Part shown: positions 9,645 to 21,461 of the stretch, piece by piece
Layout: each line of letters starts with the position of its first letter
Numbering within the stretch: the first letter of the stretch is position 1
NCBI RefSeq assembly: GCF_026340255.1
Contig: NZ_JAPEPJ010000001.1
Location: forward strand, 3,961,001 to 4,025,000
Direction of reading: 5' to 3'
Source of the DNA: Streptomyces sp. NBC_01408
Lineage (GTDB): Bacteria > Actinomycetota > Actinomycetes > Streptomycetales > Streptomycetaceae
Length of the DNA: 64,000 nt
Made by a program: the position numbers and the translations under genes
The notes under the pieces: model-generated
Databases searched by the model: none
What the model was told of the DNA's origin: nothing
What the model saw: the letters and a program-made list of their open reading frames with translations, nothing else

Positions 9645-10852
9645 GCAGAGCCCGGGGGGCGCTGGTCCTCGCCCTCGCCGTCCTCCTCGCAGGCACCGCC
9701 GCGCCCCCGGCCGCCGCCGACGCCATCCGCGACCGCCAGTGGGGCCTGCTGGCCCTGCGCGCCGAGGAGGCCTGGGGCACCACCCGGGGCGACGGCGTCA
9801 CCGTCGCCGTCCTCGACACCGGGGTCGACCCCACGCACCCCGACCTCGCCGGGCAGGTCCTGGACGGCACGGACCTCATCGGCACGGGCGCGGGCCGCGG
9901 CGACCGCGCCTGGGCCCGCCACGGCACCGCCATGGCCGGCATCATCGCCGGGCACGGCCACGGCCCCAACCGCGGCCAGGGCGTCCTCGGCCTCGCCCCG
10001 CAGGCGAAGATCCTGCCGGTGCGGGTGATCCTGGAGGAGGGCGACCCCGGGCGGGCCCAGGCCCGGGAGAACAAGGGCGGCGCCCTCGCCGAGGGCATCC
10101 GCTGGGCCGCCGACCACGGCGCCGACGTGATCAACCTGTCCCTCGGCGACGACAGCGACTCCGCCCACCACGAGGCCGGGGAGGACGAGGCCGTCCAGTA
10201 CGCCCTGGCCAAGGGAGTGGTCGTCGTCGCGTCCGCGGGCAACGGCGGCGAAACGGGCGACCGCGTCTCCTACCCGGCCGCCTACCCGGGCGTCATCGCG
10301 GTCACCGCCGTCGACCGCCGGGGCCGGAAGGCCGCCTTCTCCACCCGCAACTGGTACGCCACGGTCAGCGCCCCCGGCGTCGACGTGGTCATCGCCGACC
10401 CCGACCGGTCCTACTACGAGGGGTGGGGCACGAGCGCCGCCGCGGCCTTCGTCTCCGGCGCCGTGGCCCTGGTCAAGGCCGCCCACCCGGACCTGTCCCC
10501 GGCGCAGATCAAGAAGCTGCTGGAGGACACCGCCTCCGACCGGCCCAGCGGCGGGCGCGACGACGCCCGCGGCCACGGGACGGTGGACCCCGCCGCCGCG
10601 CTCCAGGTCGCGGAGGCCGTGCGCCCCGAGGCCCCGGTGCCCGCGCCCGCAGCGGCCGGTCAGCCCTACTTCGGCCCCGGACCCGAGCCGGTCCGGCCCC
10701 CGGAGCGGGGCGCCCGACTGGGGGCCACGGCGGCCGCGGCCGCGGGGGCGGCGTTGCTCGTACTGGCCGGCGTACTGGCCCGGCGGCCCCGCGGTGCCCG
10801 CCGCCGGGACCGGAGGGCGGCCGCGTACGGGGGCCCGTACGCGGCACAGTAG
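9641..10852 (+). CDS. mycP: Type VII secretion-associated serine protease, mycosin
   Basis: The 403-residue subtilase has a Sec signal peptide (1-27, ending AAADA), the triad Asp59 (VLDTGVDPTHPD), His94 (RHGTAMAG) and Ser265 (GTSAAAAF), and a single transmembrane helix near the C-terminus (about 358-382) before an Arg-rich tail. This is the mycosin layout: a membrane-anchored protease facing outward that works with ESX/type VII secretion. No EccB-E or WXG100 genes lie in the window, so this is an orphan copy or its secretion apparatus is elsewhere. ATGA overlap with the preceding membrane-protein gene; the SseB gene follows 12 bp later. Confidence 0.9.
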   Translation: MSRARGALVLALAVLLAGTAAPPAAADAIRDRQWGLLALRAEEAWGTTRGDGVTVAVLDTGVDPTHPDLAGQVLDGTDLIGTGAGRGDRAWARHGTAMAGIIAGHGHGPNRGQGVLGLAPQAKILPVRVILEEGDPGRAQARENKGGALAEGIRWAADHGADVINLSLGDDSDSAHHEAGEDEAVQYALAKGVVVVASAGNGGETGDRVSYPAAYPGVIAVTAVDRRGRKAAFSTRNWYATVSAPGVDVVIADPDRSYYEGWGTSAAAAFVSGAVALVKAAHPDLSPAQIKKLLEDTASDRPSGGRDDARGHGTVDPAAALQVAEAVRPEAPVPAPAAAGQPYFGPGPEPVRPPERGARLGATAAAAAGAALLVLAGVLARRPRGARRRDRRAAAYGGPYAAQ

Positions 10853-10864
10853 GGTCGGGTAACT

Positions 10865-11614
10865 GTGGCGAACATGGCGAACAAGAACATTCCCGACCCC
10901 GGCTTCTCCGACGACGACGGCTCCGCCGATCCGAGGCTGAGCGCGGCCCTGGCCGCCTGGGCCGAGGACCGGTCGCACGAGCCGGAAGTACTGGCGGCCC
11001 TCAAGGGCGCCCGCCTGCTGGTCCCGGTCGTCGCCGTCCTCGGCGAGGTCGAGACCGACCCGGAGACGGGCCTGAAGCGCGAGAAGACCAGCGACATGGC
11101 CGTCCCGACGCTGCGGGCCGGGGACCGGCGGGCGCTGCCCGCCTTCACCTCGACCGCCTCGCTCGCCCGGTGGGACCCCTCGGCCCGGCCGGTCGCCGTC
11201 CCGCTGCACCAGGCCCTCGCGGCCGCCGCGCACGAGAAGGCCGACACCGTGGTCCTGGACCTGGCCGGCCCGGTCACCTACCAGCTCACCGGTTCGGCGC
11301 TGCTCGCGCTGGCCGAGGGCCGCACCGAGGCGGGCCCGCTCGCCGACCCCGCCGTACGGGAAGCCGTACGGGCCGTCGTGTCCGCCGAGCCGGAGGTGCT
11401 CCGCGCCCACCTGGGCCCGGGCGGCGCGGACTCCGACGGCACCCTGGCGATCGTGCTCGCCGCCGGGCCCCAGGCCCCCGCGGCGGCCCGCCGGGTGGCC
11501 GAGGCGCTGGCTGCGGACGCGACCCTGCGCGCCCGGCTGGTCCGCGGACTGGACCTGGCGCTGCTCCCCGTGGACGTCCCGGCCCCGCCAGGCGAGCCGC
11601 TGATCAGCCGCTGA
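10865..11614 (+). CDS. SseB-family protein
   Basis: The 249-residue cytoplasmic protein matches the SseB-like family widespread in actinomycetes: an N-terminal domain with ARLLVPVVAVLGE and 'DMAVPTLRAGDRRALPAFTS' (a typical SseB motif), a second half with 'HEKADTVVLDLAGP', and an SseB C-terminal domain. Its biochemical role is not known. GTG at 10865 is taken as the start; an in-frame ATG at 10874 is an alternative. It follows the mycosin gene closely and is terminated by the bidirectional hairpin shared with the DUF1844 gene. Confidence 0.75.
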   Translation: MANMANKNIPDPGFSDDDGSADPRLSAALAAWAEDRSHEPEVLAALKGARLLVPVVAVLGEVETDPETGLKREKTSDMAVPTLRAGDRRALPAFTSTASLARWDPSARPVAVPLHQALAAAAHEKADTVVLDLAGPVTYQLTGSALLALAEGRTEAGPLADPAVREAVRAVVSAEPEVLRAHLGPGGADSDGTLAIVLAAGPQAPAAARRVAEALAADATLRARLVRGLDLALLPVDVPAPPGEPLISR

Positions 11615-11624
11615 GGGCATGGGA

Positions 11625-11670
11625 AAGGGGCCTGCCGCCGGGAGCGATCCCGGGCGGCGGGCCCCTTCTT
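11625..11670. terminator. Bidirectional terminator between the SseB and DUF1844 genes
   Basis: AAGGGGCC(T)GCCGCC pairs with GGCGG(C)GGCCCCTT around a short loop, with A-rich sequence on the left and TTCTT on the right. It serves the convergent genes on both sides. Confidence 0.8.
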
Positions 11671-11684
11671 CCGTGCGGGTGCGA

Positions 11685-12062
11685 TCAGCCGAAGACCGGG
11701 CCGGTGAACTTCTCGCCCGGGCCCTGGCCCGGCTCGTCCGGGACGATCGAGGCCTCGCGGAAGGCCAGCTGGAGCGACTTCAGGCCGTCCCTCAGCGGGG
11801 CCGCGTGGAAGGAGCTGATCTCGGTGGCGCTCGCGGTGACCAGGCCGGCCAGGGCCGTGATCAGCTTGCGGGCCTCGTCGAGGTCCTTGTGCTCGGAGTC
11901 CGGCTTGTCCAGGCCCAGGTTGACCGCCGCGGCGCTCAGCAGGTGCACGGCCACCGTGGTGATCACCTCGACGGCGGGGACGTCCGCGATGTCGCGGGTC
12001 ATGGCGTCGTAGTCGGGTGCGGCGTCGGCAGCGGGGTCGGCGGAAGGGGTCGCGTCAGTCAT
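11685..12062 (-). CDS. DUF1844 domain protein
   Basis: This 125-residue protein has the DUF1844 core: 'DYDAMTRDIADVPAVEVI', then an amphipathic helix 'HLLSAAAVNLGL', then 'DLDEARKLITALAGLV'. The family is found next to infC in many actinobacteria, but its function is unknown. An acidic Pro/Ala N-terminus precedes the domain. The ATG at 12062 has GGGGCTC upstream; the ATG at 12071 is a weaker alternative. It is divergent from the infC leader. Confidence 0.8.
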   Translation of the reverse strand: MTDATPSADPAADAAPDYDAMTRDIADVPAVEVITTVAVHLLSAAAVNLGLDKPDSEHKDLDEARKLITALAGLVTASATEISSFHAAPLRDGLKSLQLAFREASIVPDEPGQGPGEKFTGPVFG

Positions 12063-12104
12063 GAGCCCCACGATATGCCGTGCGGCGGGCTTGCAACGCG
12101 GGTG

Positions 12105-12111
12105 CTAGTAT
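12105..12111 (+). promoter_or_regulatory. Candidate promoter of the infC leader
   Basis: CTAGTAT provides a good -10 hexamer (TAGTAT, 12106-12111). No standard -35 lies 16-18 bases upstream. Transcription would start near 12118, giving a leader of about 290 nt. Confidence 0.4.
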
Positions 12112-12117
12112 GTACTT

Positions 12118-12409
12118 CGACCGGCCGGACACCTGTGTGCCCGGCCCACAAGTGGAGGCTCCGATCTCCCACCTGACCACCCTCCGGGGCGGCGGGTCAC
12201 CGGTCAGGTGGCATCCATCGTTCCGTACGGACGATGGAAAGCTGCCCGAGTTGCGCCCCGCGATCGCATGCGGCGGTGCTCCGGTCCTTTTGGAGCCCCT
12301 GCCTGTGCCCGGCGGGGCTTTTTTCATTCTCCCGCCGCGGTCGGTCTGACGGAAATACACGTCAGCGGCTGTCTGCCAGGCAGCCGTGTGGTGCTACCGA
12401 GGAGGATCC
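12118..12409 (+). ncRNA. Structured 5' leader of infC-rpmI-rplT with internal terminator
   Basis: This stretch does not encode a plausible protein but holds several strong helices: GGCCGG/CCGGCC (12123-12145), a perfect ten-base stem CCACCTGACC/GGTCAGGTGG (12169-12178 with 12202-12211), CCATCGT(T)CCG/CGGACGATGG (12215-12237), a GCTCC/GGAGC hairpin (12278-12296) and a T-tailed terminator (12295-12324). The last two overlap and are mutually exclusive, as in an attenuator. Firmicute L20 leaders and the E. coli infC operon show that this operon is commonly autoregulated at the RNA level. This leader is similar in position, but I see no sequence match to a leader class I know. Confidence 0.65.
12295..12324 (+). 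terminator. Rho-independent terminator inside the infC leader (attenuator)
   Basis: GCCCC(T)GCC pairs with GGCGGGGC and is followed by six T residues. It lies 86 bp before the infC start, so it would end transcription before the coding region unless the upstream GCTCC/GGAGC hairpin or a bound factor prevents folding. Confidence 0.75.
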
Positions 12410-13108
12410 ATCAGCACCGAGCCCCGCATCAACGACCGGATTCGCGTTCCCGAGGTACGGCTTGTCGGTCCCAGCGGCGAGCAGGTCGGCATCGTGCCGC
12501 TTGCCAAGGCGCTTGAGCTCGCGCAGGAGTACGACCTCGACCTGGTCGAGGTCGCGGCGTCCGCACGCCCGCCGGTCTGCAAGCTCATGGACTACGGCAA
12601 GTTCAAGTACGAGTCGGCCATGAAGGCCCGTGAGGCGCGCAAGAACCAGGCGCACACGGTCATCAAGGAAATGAAGCTCCGGCCGAAGATCGACCCGCAC
12701 GACTATGACACCAAGAAGGGTCACGTCGTTCGGTTCCTCAAGCAGGGCGACAAGGTCAAGATCACGATCATGTTCCGTGGTCGCGAGCAGTCCCGGCCGG
12801 AACTCGGCTACCGACTGCTGCAGCGCCTGGCTTCGGACGTCGAGGACCTCGGGTTCATCGAGTCGAACCCGAAGCAGGACGGCCGAAACATGATCATGGT
12901 CCTCGGTCCGCACAAGAAGAAGACCGAGGCGATGGCCGAAGCCCGCGAGGCGCAGGCCGCCCGCAAGGCCGAGCGCCAGGGCGTCACCGTCACCGAGGAC
13001 GAGGCTCCGCTGGAAGCCGACGCCGAGGTGGAGGCACCCGCCGCGGTCGAGGTCACCGAGGCTGCCGCCGACGAGGCGCCCGCCGAGGAGCCGAACACCG
13101 AGGCCTGA
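12410..13108 (+). CDS. infC: Translation initiation factor IF-3, probable AUC start codon
   Basis: IF-3 binds the 30S subunit, blocks premature 50S joining and checks the start codon. The 232-residue product has the N-domain ([19 protein letters not shown]), the linker, the C-domain ([30 protein letters not shown]) and an acidic Ala/Glu tail usual in actinobacteria. No ATG/GTG/TTG lies at the expected spot: AGGAGG (12400-12405) is followed four bases later by ATC (12410), immediately before the conserved N-terminus. The only conventional in-frame start, GTG 12386, lies upstream of that ribosome site and adds eight residues. A rare AUU/AUC start is the known device by which IF-3 represses its own translation, so I place the start at ATC. 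Cotranscribed with rpmI and rplT. Confidence 0.85.
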   Translation: MSTEPRINDRIRVPEVRLVGPSGEQVGIVPLAKALELAQEYDLDLVEVAASARPPVCKLMDYGKFKYESAMKAREARKNQAHTVIKEMKLRPKIDPHDYDTKKGHVVRFLKQGDKVKITIMFRGREQSRPELGYRLLQRLASDVEDLGFIESNPKQDGRNMIMVLGPHKKKTEAMAEAREAQAARKAERQGVTVTEDEAPLEADAEVEAPAAVEVTEAAADEAPAEEPNTEA

Positions 13109-13159
13109 TTCCGAGGCAGCCCGTCTCGGATCACCGACACAACATGACGCTCCCTGGAG

Positions 13160-13179
13160 CCGGTCCGGCATCGGACCGG
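13160..13179 (+). other. Hairpin between infC and rpmI
   Basis: CCGGTCCG and CGGACCGG form a perfect eight-base stem with a GCAT loop, 33 bases before the rpmI start. No T run follows. It may modulate rpmI-rplT translation or processing. Confidence 0.45.
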
Positions 13180-13212
13180 TGGGGGCGCCACCGACGAGGA
13201 GATAACGGCGCT

Positions 13213-13407
13213 ATGCCGAAGAACAAGACGCACAGCGGTTCCAAGAAGCGCTTCAAGATCACCGGCTCCGGCAAGGTGCTCCGTGAGCGCGCCGGCAAGC
13301 GCCACCTGCTCGAGCACAAGTCGTCCCGTGTCACCCGCCGCCTGACCGGCACCGCGGAGATGGCCCCCGGCGACGCCGCGAAGATCAAGAAGCTTCTCGG
13401 CAAGTGA
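13213..13407 (+). CDS. rpmI: 50S ribosomal protein L35
   Basis: The 64-residue basic protein begins [20 protein letters not shown] and ends KIKKLLGK, the standard bL35 signature and length. The ATG at 13213 is preceded by GAGGAG eleven bases upstream; the longer frame from 13144 is not plausible. It is the middle gene of the infC-rpmI-rplT operon. Confidence 0.97.
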   Translation: MPKNKTHSGSKKRFKITGSGKVLRERAGKRHLLEHKSSRVTRRLTGTAEMAPGDAAKIKKLLGK

Positions 13408-13440
13408 CGTCCTCCGCTCCCCTGCCGGGAGCGGGACGTC
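13406..13440 (+). other. Extended hairpin overlapping the rpmI stop codon
   Basis: GACGTCC and CGCTCCC pair with GGGAGCG and GGACGTC around the loop CTGCC, with a two-base bulge. The left arm starts inside the rpmI stop codon. There is no T run, so it may tune expression between rpmI and rplT rather than terminate. Confidence 0.5.
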
Positions 13441-13508
13441 AAGACCGGGACCCCATCGAATTCGGGCCGTGTGAAGACAACCACGGCCCCGCTACAAGGA
13501 GTTAAAAA

Positions 13509-13895
13509 GTGGCACGCGTCAAGCGGGCAGTAAACGCCCACAAGAAGCGCCGGGCGATCCTCGAGGCGGCCTCCGGCTACCGCGGTCAGCGTTCGCGCCT
13601 GTACCGCAAGGCCAAGGAGCAGGTCACCCACTCGCTGGTCTACAACTTCAACGACCGCAAGAAGCGCAAGGGCGACTTCCGTCAGCTGTGGATCCAGCGC
13701 ATCAACGCCGCTGCCCGCCAGAACGGCATGACGTACAACCGCCTCATCCAGGGTCTGAAGGCCGCCAACATCGAGGTGGACCGCAAGATCCTCGCGGAGC
13801 TGGCCGTCAACGACGCCAACGCGTTCGCCGCGCTCGTCGAGGTCGCGCAGAAGGCGCTTCCGGCCGACGTCAACGCCCCCAAGGCCGCTGCGTAA
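13509..13895 (+). CDS. rplT: 50S ribosomal protein L20
   Basis: bL20 is a primary 23S rRNA-binding protein essential for early 50S assembly, and in several bacteria it represses its own operon. The 128-residue product has [32 protein letters not shown] and [16 protein letters not shown], all diagnostic. The GTG at 13509 has AAGGAG seven bases upstream. An Ala/Lys tail extends it slightly beyond the E. coli length. Confidence 0.98.
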   Translation: MARVKRAVNAHKKRRAILEAASGYRGQRSRLYRKAKEQVTHSLVYNFNDRKKRKGDFRQLWIQRINAAARQNGMTYNRLIQGLKAANIEVDRKILAELAVNDANAFAALVEVAQKALPADVNAPKAAA

Positions 13896-13926
13896 GGCCT
13901 GGCCGGCCGCGTAAGCAGTCGGCATC

Positions 13927-13961
13927 CTCGGACCCGCAGGCGATTCGCCTGCGGGTCCGAG
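13927..13961 (+). terminator. Terminator of the infC-rpmI-rplT operon
   Basis: CTCGGACCCGCAGGCG pairs perfectly with CGCCTGCGGGTCCGAG over a minimal loop, followed by TGCTTTCCCC. It lies 32 bp after rplT, just before the methyltransferase gene. Confidence 0.8.
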
Positions 13962-14006
13962 TGCTTTCCCCCAGCCCCGGAACCCCGAGAGAGAACCGCA
14001 GACACC

Positions 14007-14867
<861 letters not shown>

Positions 14868-14923
14868 TAATGTGGCGGCCCGGGGGGCCCACTGCGCTAC
14901 TCGGAGATGTGGGGTACGGGGAG

Positions 14924-17423
<2,500 letters not shown>

Positions 17424-17424
<1 letters not shown>

Positions 17425-19952
17425 TGCGCGTCCCGCTTTCCTGGCTGCGGGAGTACGTCGACCTCCCCGCGGGTGAGACCGGCCGTGACGTGGCCGCCAA
17501 GCTGGTCGACGCCGGCCTCGAGGTCGAGACCGTCGAGCAGCTCGGCGGCGGGCTCAAGGGCCCGCTCGTCGTCGGCCAGGTGTTGACCATCGAGGAGCTC
17601 GAGGGCTTCCGCAAGCCGATCCGCTTCTGCACGGTCGACGTCGGCGCCGCCAACGGCACCGGCGAACCGCAGGAGATCGTCTGCGGCGCCCGGAACTTCG
17701 CCGTCGGCGACAAGGTCGTCGTGGTCCTGCCCGGCGCCGTGCTCCCCGGCGACTTCGCGATCGCCGCGCGCAAGACCTACGGCAGGACCTCGCACGGCAT
17801 GATCTGCTCCGGCGACGAGCTGGGCATGGGCGACGACGGCACGCACGGCATCATCGTGCTGCCGCCCGAGTACGAGGTCGGCACCGACGCGATCGAGCTG
17901 CTCCAGCTCATCGACGAGGTCCTCGACATCGACATCACCCCGGACCGCGGCTACTGCATGTCCATGCGCGGTGTCGCCCGCGAGGCGGCGACCGCGTACG
18001 GCCTGCCGCTGCGCGACCCGGCGCTGCTCGACGTCCCCGCGCCGAACTCGTACGGCTACCCGGTCAAGGTCGACGACCCGGCCGGCTGCGACCGCTTCAC
18101 CGCCCGCACGGTGACCGGCCTCGACCCCGACGCGCGCTCCCCGATCTGGCTGACCCGCCGCCTCCAGAAGGCCGGCATGCGCCCGATCTCGCTCGCCGTC
18201 GACATCACCAACTACGTGATGCTGGAGCTCGGCCAGCCGCTGCACGCCTACGACCGCTCCAGCGTCGACGGCGCCATCGGTGTCCGCCGGGCCGAGCAGG
18301 GCGAGAAGTTCACCACCCTCGACGGGGTCAAGCGCACGCTCGACGCCGAGGACCTGGTGATCACCGACAACAGCGGGCCGATCGGCCTCGCCGGTGTCAT
18401 GGGCGGAGCCAACACCGAGATCGCCGACTCCGTCACCGACCCCGAAACGGGCGCCGTCACCGGCACCAGGGACGTGGTCATCGAGGCCGCGCACTTCGAC
18501 TCTGTGTCGATCTCGCGCACCGCCCGCCGCCTGAAGCTCTCCTCCGAGGCCTCCAAGCGCTTCGAGCGGGGCGTCGACCCGCAGGCCGCCGCCGCGGCCG
18601 CGCAGCGGACCGTCGACCTGCTCGTGCTGCTCGCGGGCGGCACCGCCGAGGCGGGCGTCACCGAGTTCCTCGCCCCGGGCGCCCCGCGCACCGTCGCGAT
18701 GAGCGCGGACCACCCCGACCGGGTCGCGGGCATGGACTACGGCCGCGAGACCGTCGTACGCCGCCTCCAGGAGATCGGCTGCGACGTCTACGGCCAGGAC
18801 GAGCTCGTCGTCACCGTCCCCTCGTGGCGGCCCGACCTCGCCGAGCCCAACGACCTCGCCGAAGAGGTCATCCGGCTGGAGGGCTACGGGAACCTCGCGT
18901 CGACCCTGCCCCAGGTGCCCTCCGGCCGCGGCCTGACCGCACGCCAGCAGCTGCACCGCCGGGTCGGCCGCGCGCTGGCCGGCGCGGGCTACGTCGAGGC
19001 GCTCAGCTACCCGTTCATCGGTGAGGGCGTCTTCGACCAGCTCCAGCTCCCGGCGCACGACGCCACCCGCCAGGTCGTCAAGCTGGTCAACCCGCTCTCC
19101 GACGAGGAGCCGGCGCTGCGCACCACGCTGCTGCCGGGTCTGCTGGGCGCGCTGCGCCGCAACGACAGCCGGGGCAGCCACGACCTCGCGCTCTTCGAGA
19201 CCGGTTCGGTCTTCCTGGCCGGTCCGCAGCCGGGCGTCGCCGTACGGCTGCCCGTCGACCGGCGTCCCACGGACGAGGAGATCGCCACCCTGGACGCGGC
19301 CCTGCCCGCGCAGCCGCGGTACGCCGCGGTCGTGCTGACCGGTGCCCGCGAGCAGGCGGGCTGGTGGGGCAAGGGCCGTCCGGCCGACTGGGCGGACGCC
19401 GTCCAGGCCGCGCGCTCGCTGGCCGTCGAGGCCGGCGCGGAGCTCGTCGTCCGCCAGGGCCAGTACGGCCCCTGGCACCCGGGCCGCTGTGCCGAGCTCG
19501 TCGTCACCCTCGGCGGGGTGGAGCAGGTCATCGGCCACGCCGGTGAGCTGCACCCGCGGGTCGTCAAGGCGATGGGCCTGCCGGCCCGTACCAGCGCGAT
19601 GGAGCTCGACCTGGACCGCCTCGCGGCGGCCGGCGGCGAGGCCCTCCAGGCGCCCCGGATCTCCTCCTTCCCGGTGGCGACCCAGGACGTGGCGCTGATC
19701 GTGGACGCGTCGGTCCCGGCGGCTTCCGTCGAGGCGGCGCTGCGCAAGGGCGCGGGCGAACTCCTCGAATCGCTGCGGCTGTTCGACGTGTTCACCGGTG
19801 AGCAGGTCGGCGAGGGCAAGAAGTCCCTGGCGTACGCGCTGCGCTTCCGCGCGGCCGACCGCACGCTGACCGCCGAGGAGTCCACGGCCGCGCGCGACGC
19901 GGCGGTGGCCCTCGCGGGCGAGCGGACCGGGGCGGTGCTGCGCGGCGCGTAG
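17424..19952 (+). CDS. pheT: Phenylalanine-tRNA ligase beta subunit
   Basis: The 842-residue beta subunit binds tRNA and carries the editing site. Order: N-terminal [15 protein letters not shown], the EMAP/OB-fold tRNA-binding domain (about 45-155), the B3/B4 editing domain (about 215-390), B5 (about 410-480), the catalytic-like core with FETGSVF, and the C-terminal FDX-ACB anticodon-binding domain (about 745-842, [18 protein letters not shown]). One-base overlap with pheS gives coupled translation. Length is normal for the family. Confidence 0.97.
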
Positions 19953-19986
19953 CCGCACGGTGCGGGGCCTGTTCCAGGGCTGCTGA

Positions 19987-20016
19987 GGGGCGTATCCGGA
20001 CCACCGGGTGCGCCCC
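19987..20016 (+). terminator. Terminator after pheT
   Basis: GGGGCGtatCCGG pairs with CCGGgtgCGCCCC, followed by TTGCGC. It lies 34 bp after the pheT stop. Confidence 0.7.
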
Positions 20017-20135
20017 TTGCGCTTTCGCGGGCGTGGGGGGACCCGCCGCCTCACTCGTTCGGGTGAGAACGCCGGTGACCCGCATCCGGGGCGCGGGGTG
20101 GTCGGCACAATCATTGCGGCCGAGGGGAGGCCGTG

Positions 20136-21353
20136 ATGATCGGGGAGATGCCCCAGGTGCGCCGGGTGTGCGTCGCCGCCTGGGGCGGCGCCGCGGTCTC
20201 CTGGGAGCTGTCCACCCCGGGGCGGCTGGCGCCCAGCCTTGCCACCTGCGCGGCCTTCCTGCTCCTGGCCACCGGCTGCGCCCTGCACATCAGGCACCTG
20301 CTGCTGGCCGAGCTGCGGCAGTCCCAGGAGATCGCGGGCGCGGCACAGCGAGCCCTGCTGCGGCCGCTGCCGGGGCGGATCGAGGGCCTGACGCTGGCCG
20401 CGGCCCAGCTCTCGGCGAGCCGGGGCGCCGCGGTGGGCGGCGACCTGTACGAGGCCGTGCCGACGGGGTACGGGGTGCGGGTGGTCATCGGTGACGTACG
20501 CGGCCACGGCCTGCCGGCGCTGGGCGCGGCCACAGCGGTCCTCGGGGCGTTCCGCGAAGCCGCGTACGACGAGCCCTCGCTGGGCGGCGTGCTGGTGCGG
20601 ATGGAGCGGGCGCTGGGCCGCCATGTCCGTGGCCGGGCCCGGGCGGAGCATCCTTCGGCCTGTCCGGCCGAGCCGGAGTCGCCCGCGGCGGAGGAGTTCG
20701 TCACGGTGCTGCTCCTCCAGATCGCCCCGGACGGCACCCTGCTGGCCCTGAACTGCGGCCACCCCTGGCCCTACCTGCTCCACAGCCGGGACTCCGCCCC
20801 GGACCCCGCGCCTCAAACGCCGGCGGGGCTGGGTTCGGCTGAGCTGGGCTCGAAGGTGCCGTCTGGTGGGCTGGATTGCCGCGCAGCGGCAATTTCAGCC
20901 CCGCCGGCGATTGAGGCGCGGGGGCTCGGGGGCGGAGCCCCCGCAGCGGCGCCGCACGGTACGGGCGCCCCGGCCGGGCATCCCGCGGCGCAGGCGGCCC
21001 AGGCGGGGGCCGGGGCAGAACCCCGGCGCTCCGTGCGGCAGGGCACCGACGTGCAGGTGCTGGACGGCGAGACCATGCCGCCGCTCGGGGTGGTGCCCGT
21101 ACCGGCGGATACCCAGCCGCACCCCGTGGGGGAACTGCGGCCCGGGGAGACGCTGTTCCTGCACACCGACGGCGCCGAGGACGCCCGGGACGCGGCCGGG
21201 CGGTTCTTCCCCCTCAGACGCGTCCTCGCGGAGGAGGCGGCGGTCACGCCCGCGCGGCTGGTCGCGGGCGTGCACGCCGCACTGCTCCGGCACACCGGCG
21301 GGCGACTCGCCGACGACGTCGCCCTGCTGGTGCTCCGCGACGACCGGTCCTGA
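20136..21353 (+). CDS. SpoIIE-type PP2C serine phosphatase carrying a translated repeat insertion
   Basis: The 405-residue protein has one or two hydrophobic N-terminal segments (about 12-55) and a SpoIIE/RsbU-like PP2C domain: GGDLYE, GDVRGHG, NCGHPWPYLL and FLHTDGAEDARD supply the metal ligands. Such phosphatases dephosphorylate anti-anti-sigma factors. Between PYLLHSR (about 219) and VQVLDGETMPPLG (about 305) lies an extra stretch of about 85 residues, rich in Ala/Pro/Gly, encoded largely by an extragenic repeat pair (20788-20942); family members normally have a short loop there. The frame stays open and the catalytic motifs on both sides are intact. The ATG at 20136 follows GGGGAGG; GTG 20133 is too close to it. 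Confidence 0.85.
   Translation: MIGEMPQVRRVCVAAWGGAAVSWELSTPGRLAPSLATCAAFLLLATGCALHIRHLLLAELRQSQEIAGAAQRALLRPLPGRIEGLTLAAAQLSASRGAAVGGDLYEAVPTGYGVRVVIGDVRGHGLPALGAATAVLGAFREAAYDEPSLGGVLVRMERALGRHVRGRARAEHPSACPAEPESPAAEEFVTVLLLQIAPDGTLLALNCGHPWPYLLHSRDSAPDPAPQTPAGLGSAELGSKVPSGGLDCRAAAISAPPAIEARGLGGGAPAAAPHGTGAPAGHPAAQAAQAGAGAEPRRSVRQGTDVQVLDGETMPPLGVVPVPADTQPHPVGELRPGETLFLHTDGAEDARDAAGRFFPLRRVLAEEAAVTPARLVAGVHAALLRHTGGRLADDVALLVLRDDRS
20788..20942. repeat. Inverted pair of the extragenic repeat inside a coding gene
   Basis: The left arm (20788-20831) reads CTCCGCCCCGGACCCCGCGC then CTCAAACGCCGGCGGGGCTG. The right arm (20896-20942) is its near-perfect reverse complement. About 64 bp of unrelated sequence separate them. 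The same arms occur at 319-551 (tandem) and 60719-60816 (inverted). Here the element lies in frame within the SpoIIE-type phosphatase gene. Confidence 0.85.
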
Positions 21354-21374
21354 CCGGCCAGGCATCGCCGAACC

Positions 21375-21407
21375 GCGCACCGGGCCCGGTGGGTGGGCCC
21401 TGTGCGC
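21375..21407 (+). terminator. Terminator hairpin after the SpoIIE phosphatase gene
   Basis: GCGCACCGGGCCC pairs with GGGCCCTGTGCGC around a seven-base loop, followed by GTT. Confidence 0.65.
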
Positions 21408-21416
21408 GTTCGGCCC

Positions 21417-21461
21417 GGCCCCTGCCGGGGCCCGGCGACCAACCGGGCGCCGGCAGGGGCC
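21417..21461 (+). terminator. Second strong hairpin downstream
   Basis: GGCCCCTGCCGGGGCCCGG pairs with CCGGGCGCCGGCAGGGGCC (one mismatch) around CGACCAA. It lies ten bases after the previous hairpin; together they insulate the regulator gene downstream. Confidence 0.6.

Noticed and set aside
12386..12388. GTG as the infC start codon
   Set aside because: It precedes the AGGAGG ribosome site and adds residues (WCYRGGS) not part of IF-3; ATC 12410 fits better.
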